Positions 25,648 to 34,700 of a DNA stretch of 64,000 nt are shown here, one piece after another. Origin of the DNA: Parasediminibacterium sp046546515 (GTDB lineage Bacteria; Bacteroidota; Bacteroidia; Chitinophagales; Chitinophagaceae); the NCBI RefSeq assembly GCF_046546515.1, contig NZ_JBKHKJ010000001.1:248001-312000 (forward strand). Reading direction: 5' to 3'. Position 1 is the stretch's first letter. Each line of letters opens with the position of its first letter. A model generated the notes under the pieces. That model did no database searches. It was not told the DNA's origin and saw nothing but the letters and a program-made list of their open reading frames with translations. The position numbers and the translations under genes are program-made.

Positions 25648-26310
25648 GCTTCATTGGGTGCATTTCAAAAGTTCGTTTTTTTGTTGTTCGCTATTTGGCA
25701 GAATCAGGAAATAATCTAAATCAATGCCTTGCTGTTTGCTGCTCAACAAGTGTATCCTATATGGGGGAAATTTTGGATGTTCATGGGGGCATATTTCCCC
25801 CATATAGGATTTTTATTTTGGGCTATATACCTATCCATGCCAACTTTACATTAAAAGAGGAGTTTGAGCATCTTGGCCTTTCCTCCCGTATCGGAGTAGT
25901 TGGCTCGAGAAAATGATAATTCACTATCAAAATCTTATCAGTTTCTTATCAATAATTTATTATTCCATTATCAATAAACTATCATTTTACTATCAATAAA
26001 CTATCATAAAATTCACTTGAATTATCATAAAAAATGAGGCTTAAAAAACATAAACAAATGAATATCAATGAGTTATAGGAAATAAAGGGAAATAGTAAAA
26101 AAATAAATCACGGAAAAAACCATTTAAAATCTTCGCTTTCCCTTCTTTTCTTCTCCCTCTCCCTTGTTCTTCACCCCATCCCTTTGGAGAGGGTTGGGGT
26201 GAAGTCGGGCTGGGGTGAGGTTGGGGCTAGTTCAATCAATTATCAATGTTTCCTTTGAATAGAAACTAAGGGAAATAAAAAGCGAAGATTTGAAATGCAC
26301 CCGCTTCATT
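25648..26310 (-). mobile_element. Mobile repeat copy C: complete, with TIRs and 8-bp target duplication (TATCA/TGATA array type)
   Basis: The element at 25656-26302 has terminal inverted repeats GGGTGCATTTCAAA (left) and TTTGAAATGCACCC (right) and is flanked by a perfect 8-bp direct repeat GCTTCATT at 25648-25655 and 26303-26310. Inside are a perfect 18-bp inverted repeat (25754-25771/25793-25810, ATCCTATATGGGGGAAAT), an 11-bp array (25925-26033), the lead-in complement of AACTCATTGATATTC, and at the right end a nested 182-bp inverted unit (26121-26302). That unit encloses the CCTCACCCC-type repeat. The array and box show it belongs to the same family as copies A, B and E, but the terminal repeats are different. 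No transposase is present. Confidence 0.85.
25925..26033 (-). repeat. 11-bp direct-repeat array, ~10 units (TATCA/TGATA type)
   Basis: On the plus strand: TATCAAAATCT, TATCAGTTTCT, TATCAATAATT, TATTATTCCAT, TATCAATAAAC, TATCATTTTAC, TATCAATAAAC, TATCATAAAAT, a 10-bp degenerate unit, TATCATAAAAA. Read on the minus strand, the units align one by one with those of copy D, including the 10-bp odd unit (AAGTGAATTTTA context). Confidence 0.88.
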
Positions 26311-26643
26311 TTATAAGAAAACTTTGCTTTTTTGCAAAGCTATTTGGTGTTAAGTATGCAGACTTAATTAAGTTAATACTATTTATTTTAGAGACCTCAC
26401 CCCAACCCCTCTCCAAAGGAGAGGGGCAAGAACGAAACCCTCTTAGAATTATATTAAGATAATTATGGCTTATTACTTATATGCGTTATACAAGCCAAGG
26501 ACTTTCTTTTTAGGCTATGTGCCTACCTGATGAATAGTAATAAAATCTGTAATAGTACTTTGCCTGTAACTATACGTCAATTAATCAGCTATTGTAAATA
26601 AACCATTATTCTTTGATTGCTTTTTAATTGACCTCCATTTATT
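26303..26643. other. Intergenic region upstream of GH92
   Basis: Holds the target duplication of mobile repeat C and one copy of the CCTCACCCCAACCCCTCTCC...GGAGAGGGGC inverted repeat (26396-26430). It otherwise shows only A/T-rich sequence, which must contain the promoter of the GH92 gene. No gene seen. Confidence 0.5.
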
Positions 26644-28848
26644 ATGAAATTAAAATTATGGCTTTCGCTCTTAGTTTGCGGTTGCACGATTGTCTCGGCA
26701 TATTGTCAAACCAAAACTAAGTACACCTCGCATGTAGACCCTTTTATTGGCACCATGAAAGATGGGAATGTGTTTGCAGGTGCCTGTTTGCCACACGGTT
26801 TTGTGAAACTTGGGTCTGATAACAAATATCCTGCAGGTGCCGCAGGTTATAAACATGACAAAGAAGTCCTAGGGTTTTCGCACATGCACATTACGGGCAT
26901 GGCTGGGCCCATGTATGGCAATATTCAGTTGATTCCTACCACAGGGGCGATAGAAAGCCTGAACCACATATCGGCAAAAAATGAAGAAATAGTGAGCCCA
27001 GGATATTATAAAGTAGGGCTGAAAAAATACCATACCATTGCAGAATTAACAACCACTGCTCATGTAGGCTTTCATAGATATACCTTTCCTAAAGGCAAGG
27101 ATAGCCATGTTCTGGTGGATGCTGGTGCTACTTTATATGGCATTGTTAGACCCTTGGACTGGGGTTCAAGTAATACAATTGGTGGTGAAATACACATTGA
27201 TTCAGCTAATAAGGCAATCTATGGATACAACACTTTCAAAGGTGGACGATCCACTACCAAGCCTTGGCGAGTATATTTCTATGCAGTGTTTGATACCCCT
27301 TTTGAAAGCTATGGCATGTGGAACGATTCCACGCTCTTTGATGCCAAGCAAACCATTGCTGGGAAAAAAATAGGTGGTTATTTTAATTTTATAACCAAGC
27401 AGTCGCAAGCGATTCAGGTGAAGGTGGGCATATCAATGATAAGCACAGAAAAAGCCAAGCAAAGCATGATGGACGAAATTCCAGATTGGAGTTTTGACCG
27501 CATAAAAAATGCCGCCAATGATAAATGGGAAGCAGAATTAAGCAAAATAGAAACCAATTACACCCAAGAAAGCGAAAACAGAAAATTTTACACTGCCCTC
27601 TACCATTCTTTGCTGGTGCCATCTGACTGGACGGGAGAAAACCCTATTATTGATAATAAAAGACCATACTATGAAGACTTTTTATGTATTTGGGATATTT
27701 ACAGGACTGTTTGCCCACTCCTAACTCTAATCAGCACTCGTGAACAACGTGACATGCTGAATACCTTGCTTGATATTTACAAACAAGATGGATGGCTACC
27801 CGATGCGCACAGTGCATTGCAACGAGAATGGATTCAAGTTGGCACAACGGCGGATGTACTGTTTGCGGATGCCTTTGCGAAATCGATGAAAGGAGTAGAT
27901 TACGAAACCGCATTCAAGGCAATGCAAAAAAATGCGGAGGATACTACCAACGAAAAAAGCCTACATGCAGGGAGAGCTGGTTTGGCTTCTTATCTTAAAT
28001 ACCATTATTTGCCTGCAGATGCTAAGTTTAAAGGAAAGCGTCTAACAGTATCCCGCACTTTAGAGTATATATACAGCGATTATTGCCTTTACCAACTTGC
28101 CAAAGGTCTCCACAAAGATGAGGAAGCAAAAAAATATAAAAGCAGGTGCGATTGGTACAAAAATGTTTGGGATAGCGATTTGAAACTGGTGAGGGGCAGA
28201 AATATGGATGGCACTTGGATTGAGCCTTTCGACCCACAAAAATCCGAAACAGGCCCTTGTTTTTATGAGGGCCATGCCTACACTTGGACTTACGATATTC
28301 CCCACGATGTGAAAGGACTTATCAATCTTTTTGGCGGTGAAAAAGTTTTTTTAGATAGCCTCACAAATGCGGTATCCCACCATTATGAGGCATGGAACGA
28401 GCCTTGTATGCTCCAGATTTATTTATTTATCTGGGCTGGCAGACCAGATTTAGCACAACAATTTATTAGGAAAGCCCTTGCTGAAAATTTTACGGATAAT
28501 GACGATGGTTTGCCTGGCAACGACGATAGTGGCACCACTTCGGCATGGTACCTATGGAATAGGATGGGCATTTTTCCAGTCGCAGGCCAAAATTTATACA
28601 TTATTGGTAGCCCTTCCAACGAAAGCACCATCATGCACATGGAATCTGGGAAAAATTTGGTAATCAAAGCCCAGAACGCGTCTCCCAAAAATGTATATAT
28701 ACAGTCTGCCAAGCTGAATGGCAAACCCTATAACAAAGCGTTTTTCTTTCAAGAAGATATTGTAAACGGCGCAACATTCGAATTTGTGATGGGGGCAAAA
28801 CCATCAGGTTGGGGCAAAGGGTTTGTGCCACCATCTTTAAGTAAGTAA
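26644..28848 (+). CDS. GH92 alpha-mannosidase, secreted
   Basis: 734 residues, typical GH92 length. Signal peptide MKLKLWLSLLVCGCTIVSAY. The N-terminal beta domain begins VDPFIGTMKDGNVFAGACLPHGFVKLGSD with FSHMHITGMAGPMYGNIQLIPT. The C-terminal (alpha/alpha)6 domain carries the family hallmark GNDDSGTTSAWYLWNRMGIFPVAGQNLYIIGSP, with the catalytic acid region YEGHAYTWTYDIPHDVKGLI upstream. GH92 enzymes are calcium-dependent exo-alpha-mannosidases (1,2-, 1,3-, 1,4- or 1,6-linkages) that invert configuration. It is probably periplasmic and releases mannose for the isomerase encoded next. A degraded fragment of a second GH92 gene occurs at 42579. Confidence 0.95.
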   Translation: MKLKLWLSLLVCGCTIVSAYCQTKTKYTSHVDPFIGTMKDGNVFAGACLPHGFVKLGSDNKYPAGAAGYKHDKEVLGFSHMHITGMAGPMYGNIQLIPTTGAIESLNHISAKNEEIVSPGYYKVGLKKYHTIAELTTTAHVGFHRYTFPKGKDSHVLVDAGATLYGIVRPLDWGSSNTIGGEIHIDSANKAIYGYNTFKGGRSTTKPWRVYFYAVFDTPFESYGMWNDSTLFDAKQTIAGKKIGGYFNFITKQSQAIQVKVGISMISTEKAKQSMMDEIPDWSFDRIKNAANDKWEAELSKIETNYTQESENRKFYTALYHSLLVPSDWTGENPIIDNKRPYYEDFLCIWDIYRTVCPLLTLISTREQRDMLNTLLDIYKQDGWLPDAHSALQREWIQVGTTADVLFADAFAKSMKGVDYETAFKAMQKNAEDTTNEKSLHAGRAGLASYLKYHYLPADAKFKGKRLTVSRTLEYIYSDYCLYQLAKGLHKDEEAKKYKSRCDWYKNVWDSDLKLVRGRNMDGTWIEPFDPQKSETGPCFYEGHAYTWTYDIPHDVKGLINLFGGEKVFLDSLTNAVSHHYEAWNEPCMLQIYLFIWAGRPDLAQQFIRKALAENFTDNDDGLPGNDDSGTTSAWYLWNRMGIFPVAGQNLYIIGSPSNESTIMHMESGKNLVIKAQNASPKNVYIQSAKLNGKPYNKAFFFQEDIVNGATFEFVMGAKPSGWGKGFVPPSLSK

Positions 28849-28901
28849 GAAATTGGACTTGAATTAACACGAATAAAAATTTTACCCCATAAAATGTTAA
28901 A

Positions 28902-30005
28902 ATGGAAGCAAAGGATGTACTTCTTGGACCTTTAAAATTATTGAGCAACCGAGTTAACCGGTCTTATCAAGGTGGGGTGCTATTGGAGCAATGGCAAGGA
29001 AAAGCAAACGCTTCCGACAGCCTTCAACCTGAAGAATGGGTGGCATCCCTTGTGCCTGCAAGGAACAGCAATTTCATTGAAAATGAAGGCTTGAGCCAAG
29101 TGGATACAAGCAATGGCAATTTGCTTTTAATAGATTTGATAAAGCAAAATCCTTATGGATTCCTTGGACAGCACCATGTTGAAAAATACGGGCCTAATTT
29201 GGCAGTTTTAACCAAAGTATTGGATGCTTCTGTACGACTCTCCATACAAGTACATCCCACAAAAGCCTATTCAAGGCAGTTCTTCAAATCAGAATTTGGA
29301 AAAACCGAAGCATGGTATATCCTAGGTGGAAGAGAAATAAATGGTGAGCCGCCCCACGTTTTTGCTGGTTTTAAACCGGGTATCAACAAAGAAATATGGA
29401 AAAAGTATTTTGACGAGCAAGATATTGATGGCATGATACAGGCTTTGCACAAATATTATGTGCAGCCTGGCGATGTTGTACTCATTGAAGGCGGGTTGCC
29501 ACATGCTATTGGTAGCGGATGTTTTCTAATTGAAATACAAGAACCAACCGATTATACCATGCGGGTTGAAAAAATAGCATTTGATGGCAGCACTTTGCCA
29601 GATATGCTCTGCCACCAAGGAGTAGGGTTTGATAATATGCTGGATTGTTTTAGCTATTATACTTTCTCAGCTTCTGATTTATATAACCAATGTTTCAAAA
29701 AGCCACAGGTATTGTTGGAACAGGGAGACAATTCTATCGTGTCTTTGATTTCAGAAAAGCATACACCTTGTTTTCAGATGGACAAGCTAGTGGTTAATAC
29801 AAATTTGATTGTAAAGGATAGTTCATTTAAAACATGCATAGTAGTGAGTGGAAATGGTTCTATTGAGTGGAATGGTTATGATATTCAGTTAAAACAGGGC
29901 GATATGCTTTTTTTGCCAGCCAATATAGGCGAGATTGGCTTTGCCAATTCTGGGTTACAGCCACTAGAATGTTTGCTTAGTTACCCACCTGGTGCAAATA
30001 AATAA
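28902..30005 (+). CDS. manA: Mannose-6-phosphate isomerase, class I
   Basis: 367 residues. Zinc-site and active-site motifs of type I phosphomannose isomerase are visible: LSIQVHPTKAYSRQFF (QxHP), KTEAWYILGG (the KTExW glutamate ligand), and GDVVLIEGGLPHAIGSGCFLIEIQEPTDYTMRVEK (PHAxGxGxxxxEIQ with the remaining His). A C-terminal cupin half follows (VVSGNGSIEWNGYDIQLKQGDMLFLPA). It converts mannose-6-phosphate to fructose-6-phosphate in the cytoplasm. It starts 53 bp after the GH92 gene, so released mannose can feed straight into glycolysis. Confidence 0.92.
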   Translation: MEAKDVLLGPLKLLSNRVNRSYQGGVLLEQWQGKANASDSLQPEEWVASLVPARNSNFIENEGLSQVDTSNGNLLLIDLIKQNPYGFLGQHHVEKYGPNLAVLTKVLDASVRLSIQVHPTKAYSRQFFKSEFGKTEAWYILGGREINGEPPHVFAGFKPGINKEIWKKYFDEQDIDGMIQALHKYYVQPGDVVLIEGGLPHAIGSGCFLIEIQEPTDYTMRVEKIAFDGSTLPDMLCHQGVGFDNMLDCFSYYTFSASDLYNQCFKKPQVLLEQGDNSIVSLISEKHTPCFQMDKLVVNTNLIVKDSSFKTCIVVSGNGSIEWNGYDIQLKQGDMLFLPANIGEIGFANSGLQPLECLLSYPPGANK

Positions 30006-30299
30006 AAGATATTTGACCAAAAAATAAACAACCACAACTAAGGGTATTTGTCTTTTTTTATGTCTACATGTAGTACAGTATTACATTATTTTGATTAAGT
30101 GAGGTATTACCATGTTTTATAGTAATATATCTAACACTAATAGCTAGAGAAACGATATTGCGTAAGCCAATGGGATTAGATTTTTTTAATAATCAATAAC
30201 AAAATCAATTTTTTGCCAATGGGTTGCTAAAGGCTGATTTCACCTTGCAATAACCTTAAATATTAAAATCTGGATAACATTAAAACTTATAAATCTACA

Positions 30300-31538
30300 A
30301 TGGGCATAAGGCGTTTCTTTATAGTAATTTGTATCTTCTCATTGTTCCAAACAATTTTTGCACAAAAGGAACTGAATGTACAAAAGGAGATAAAAGATGC
30401 TGCAAAGCAGTATAAAACGATGTTGACTACCCATCAGGATGTAAACAAGTTCCCCCAATCTATCTGGCCAGATGGAGAGGCAAAAGACATGCCCTCTAGT
30501 TGGTGGTGCAGCGGTTTTTTTGGCGGCAGCCTATGGTACCTATATGAGTTTACGCACGATACTGCCTGGAAAAATGCTGCCACTAAATGGAGCATGGCAG
30601 TGGAAAAAGAGAAAATAAACACTAGTACCCACGATTTGGGTTTTATGCTCTATTGCCCTTTTGGAAATGGCTACCGCCTTACGAAGAATGGTCAGTACAA
30701 GCAAATTATGCTAACAGGTGCTGCTTCTTTAGCATCACGGTTCAACCCAAAATATGGCGTAATTAAATCCTGGGATGATTGGGAAGGGTACGATTATCCC
30801 GTGATTATCGACAATATGATGAACTTGGAATTTTTATTTTGGGCGGCAAAGGCATCCGGCAACAAAGCTTATTATGATTTATGTGTTACCCATGCCGACA
30901 ATACCTTGAAAAACCATTTCCGCAAAGACTATAGCAGCTACCATGTGATTTGCTATGGTGAAGGGGGCAAGGTGCTTGCACAAAAAACACACCAAGGCGC
31001 GGCAGATAGTTCTGCTTGGAGCCGTGGGCAGGGCTGGGCTTTGTATGGCTATACCGTCATGTACAGGGAAACAAAGCAAGAAAAGTACCTGCGCCAAGCA
31101 GAGCATGTTGCCCATTTTATTTTGAGCCACCCCAACCTGCCAGCAGACAAAATACCTTACTGGGACTTTAATGCCCCTCATATACCCAATGAGGAAAGGG
31201 ATGCTTCGGCTGCTGCCGTGATGGCTTCTGGCTTGTTAGAGTTAAGCCAATACAGCAAAACCAATAGCAAACTATATATTGAAACAGCAAAAACAATGTT
31301 GGAAAGCCTTGCTTCCCCAAAATACAAAGCCCCCATTGGCAGCAACAAAGGGTTTATATTGATGCACAGCGTAGGTGCCAAGCCCAAACATTCGGAAATA
31401 GACGTGCCATTGGTATATGCAGACTACTATTATTTAGAAGCCTTATTGCGGTATGATATGATTAGCAAAAAGCAAAATAAATCCTTGGCTATCAAAGCAA
31501 ATGATGCACTGGGATTGTTGGCACACGCAAAGAAATAA
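30300..31538 (+). CDS. GH88 unsaturated glucuronyl/galacturonyl hydrolase
   Basis: 412 residues with signal peptide (MGIRRFFIVICIFSLFQTIF, cleaved after AQ). The (alpha/alpha)6 barrel motifs match GH88: SWWCSGFFGGSLWYLYEFT, THDLGFMLYCPFGNGYRLT (with the catalytic Asp), VIIDNMMNLEFLFWAAKASG (second Asp), THQGAADSSAWSRGQGWALYGYTVMYRET and a C-terminal DVPLVYADYYYLEALLRY. The enzyme hydrates the 4,5-double bond at the non-reducing end of oligosaccharides made by polysaccharide lyases, freeing the unsaturated uronic acid. Its presence implies that at least one secreted protein of the locus is a true lyase. Confidence 0.95.
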   Translation: MGIRRFFIVICIFSLFQTIFAQKELNVQKEIKDAAKQYKTMLTTHQDVNKFPQSIWPDGEAKDMPSSWWCSGFFGGSLWYLYEFTHDTAWKNAATKWSMAVEKEKINTSTHDLGFMLYCPFGNGYRLTKNGQYKQIMLTGAASLASRFNPKYGVIKSWDDWEGYDYPVIIDNMMNLEFLFWAAKASGNKAYYDLCVTHADNTLKNHFRKDYSSYHVICYGEGGKVLAQKTHQGAADSSAWSRGQGWALYGYTVMYRETKQEKYLRQAEHVAHFILSHPNLPADKIPYWDFNAPHIPNEERDASAAAVMASGLLELSQYSKTNSKLYIETAKTMLESLASPKYKAPIGSNKGFILMHSVGAKPKHSEIDVPLVYADYYYLEALLRYDMISKKQNKSLAIKANDALGLLAHAKK

Positions 31539-31639
31539 GTTTCCTATCGATGATTGCCTTAACCATGATGTATAGGAATAGAGGTATTAAAAGAATATGC
31601 TGTAGGAGTTGCTTGCCCTGCCCCAATTCTTCCCTTCGT

Positions 31640-31690
31640 CCTTTTTCCTTCGTGCCGCTTTGAACTATTGAGCATTTGTGGCGAGAAATG
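31640..31690. repeat. Partial CACAAAGG/CCTTCGTG hairpin repeat
   Basis: TTTTTCCTTCGTGCCGCTTTGA and CATTTGTGGCGAG resemble one arm of the longer hairpin repeats at 52032-52167 and 62766-62915. Only one arm is present. Confidence 0.4.
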
Positions 31691-31724
31691 CCTAAGTAGT
31701 AACAATATTTTTACTTATTTACAA

Positions 31725-34700
31725 ATGAGGAAATACATTTTTATACTTGTAATTTTATTTTGCTCAATCATTTTCAATGAACGTGTTTTTGCTACCAATT
31801 ACTATGTAAAGCCAACTGGCAGTAACAGCTATACTGGTAAAAGCCCAGCTACACCTTATGCAACCATCCAAAAAGCACATGATGTAAGCTTAGCAGGAGA
31901 TACTATTTTCATAATGGCTGGCACTTATTCCACCTATAATAGTGCTGGAGACATTGTTACTGTTTCCCGCTCAGGAACTGCTTCAGCTTACATCGTTTAT
32001 ACAAAATACCCTGGCGATAATCCAATTATTAATCCATCATCGTGGAATGGGTTTAAAATAACCTATGGGGCTAGCTACATAGTGATTGATGGATTAACCG
32101 TGATGGGTAACAACGCCAATTTAACCCTGAGCGGCGCATTGGCACAGCCAGGTGGTTGTGCTTCTGTTGGGGCAACCCCCAATTCAGGCAGCAGGACCGG
32201 AACTTACAATACCAACGGCATTTACTGCGATGGCAGCCAAACAGGCGGCATTACACATCACATTATTATAAAGAATTGTGAAGTATATAACTGTGCAAGT
32301 GGCGGCATATCTACCAAGCAATCTGACTACATCACAATTGATGGCAATAAAGTGCATGACAACTGTTTATATGGGGCTTATGCAGGAAGCGGTATCAGCA
32401 ACCTGAACAACTTAAATTGGGACACAAACACCACGGACTATAAAATAATAGTAAGGAACAATATTGTATATAACAATGAAATGTTGGAACCTTGGTATGG
32501 CTACAACTGCCAGATAACGGACGGCAATGGGATAATATTCGACAGCAACAACAACAGCAGTATTTCTATGCCCGCCTATACTGGCAAGAGCCTTTGTGAA
32601 AACAATATTGTGTACAACAATGGTGGCAGGGGGGTGAATTGTTTTCAGAGTGCCAATGTAACCGTACTCAACAATACCTGTTTCCAAAACTGCAAAAGCG
32701 CATCCATTGCAACAGATGGCGACATTACTGTTAGGACAACCGACAATATAAATGTATATAACAATATCATATTTGCAAGGACGGGTAGGCCAGCAACGGT
32801 GCTTTCTGGCTCTACTAATTTTTCTTCAAGCAACAATTTAATGTACAACAGCGCCCAAAACGGTTTTGGTGGCTTGTATAATGTGCTGGCAAATCCTGCT
32901 TTTACCGATACGGCCAATAAAATTTTCACCCTGCTTTCAAATAGCCCGGCCATCAATTCTGGTAGCAGTATTTCTGGGCAGTTTTCAACCTATGACATCA
33001 CCAACCAAGCCCGCCCCTTGGGTGCCAGCCCAGATATGGGCGCTTATGAATACGCTACTGGATCAGCCCCGCAGTTTATGCCAGGCAACTTAGTGGCATT
33101 GCGTGCAAACACACAGTCTGCTACCACTGGCACTGTTTCTTTGGTTGAATACACGCCAACAGGCACAGCCACGGGCTATATGGCAACCATGCCATCATCT
33201 ACTAGCGGCAACCGCCTCACCCTCACGGGTACGGGGTCTTTTGAAGGGCAGCTAAGCCTTTCGCTTGATGGGCGGTACCTGACTTTTACTGGTTACGACA
33301 CTGCGGTTGGTACTACCAACGATGCTGCCGGGGCATGGGGGGCAACAAAAGTAATAGCCCGTGTTGGGTATGATGGCTCGGTGGACATTTCCACGAGGGT
33401 GCCTGCGGCTACCGCTTTCAATGGTGTACCAGTGCGCAGCTTGGCAAGCAAGGATGGCTCTGGGTTTTGGGTAGCCAGCAGCACTAGCAGCTTGCGTTAT
33501 GTGGCTTTTGGGGCTACGGCTGCAACCACGCAGATAACGGGGGCTGCATACCGTTCAGTAGGCGTTTTTAACAATGGGTTGTTTGCCTGCTCCAATGGTG
33601 TAGTTGCTTTCAGCAGCTACCCTACTACTTCATCTACCCCAACATCCTTGGGCTTCACCCCATCATCAAACAACGGCACTTCATTTATAATGTTGGACAC
33701 CGACCCCACCATTGGGTATGGCACTACTGGCTACGATGTGCTGTATGTTACTGACGCCTCCTCCACCAATACAGGCACAGGTATTTATAAATACTATTGC
33801 AATAATGCAGGCACAGCCTGGGTATTGGCAAACTTATACGACCCAAGCGGCACAGGCGCTACTGCTTATACAGCCATTACAGGCACTGTGAATGCGCTGG
33901 GGCAGCCAGTTTTGTATGCCATACAAGGCGGCACTGCAAACAATACTATTATTTCCATCATAGACAAGGCAGGCAGAACCGCCAACATGGCTTCTGGCAC
34001 CACAACGGTAACCTCGCTGGCAAGCGCAGGCAGCACTGCTACTTTCAAGGGCATTGCTTTTGCACCCACCACCCATACTTGGAAAGGCACTACCTCCACT
34101 GATTGGAACACTGGAAGCAATTGGAGCGTGGGCACTGTGCCAAACGATGCCACTACTGCATCTGTTTACCTGCCTTATGGAGCTACACAGCTAATGCCCA
34201 ACCAACCAGTTATTGGTGCTGGCACAACGGCAGCAGTGTATCATTTATGCGTGGCCAATGGGGCTGCTGCAACTATTGGGTCGGCGGCAATACTCACCGT
34301 TTCAAAAAATATCAGCAGCAATGCCAGTATCACTGGGGCTGGCACGCTGGGCCTGCAAGGCATAACAGCCCAGGGTATAAGCGGTGGCGGCAGCTATACG
34401 AACATTGCCCTCAACAATGCCGCAGGGGCAACCATTGGCAGTGGTACCGGCAACATGGCCAGCATATATGGCAGGCTCACTTTAACGGCAGGGACCTTAA
34501 CCACAAATGGCAACCTGACATTAAAATCCACTGCCATGGGCGATGCAAGCATAGCAGCAATACCTGCTGCCAACACTACCCCTTTGGCGGGTAATATAAC
34601 CGTGGAGCGGTACATACCTGCCAAGGCAGCACGCAAGCAGAGTTTCATAGGCAGCCCTATATCCCAATCCATCCGCAATGGCTGGCAGCAGCAAATTTAC

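Noticed and set aside
34103..34594. 163-codon ORF inside the giant T9SS gene (frame shift of the main ORF)
   Set aside because: Arises from the G/C-rich, low-complexity stretch; the main frame continues uninterrupted.
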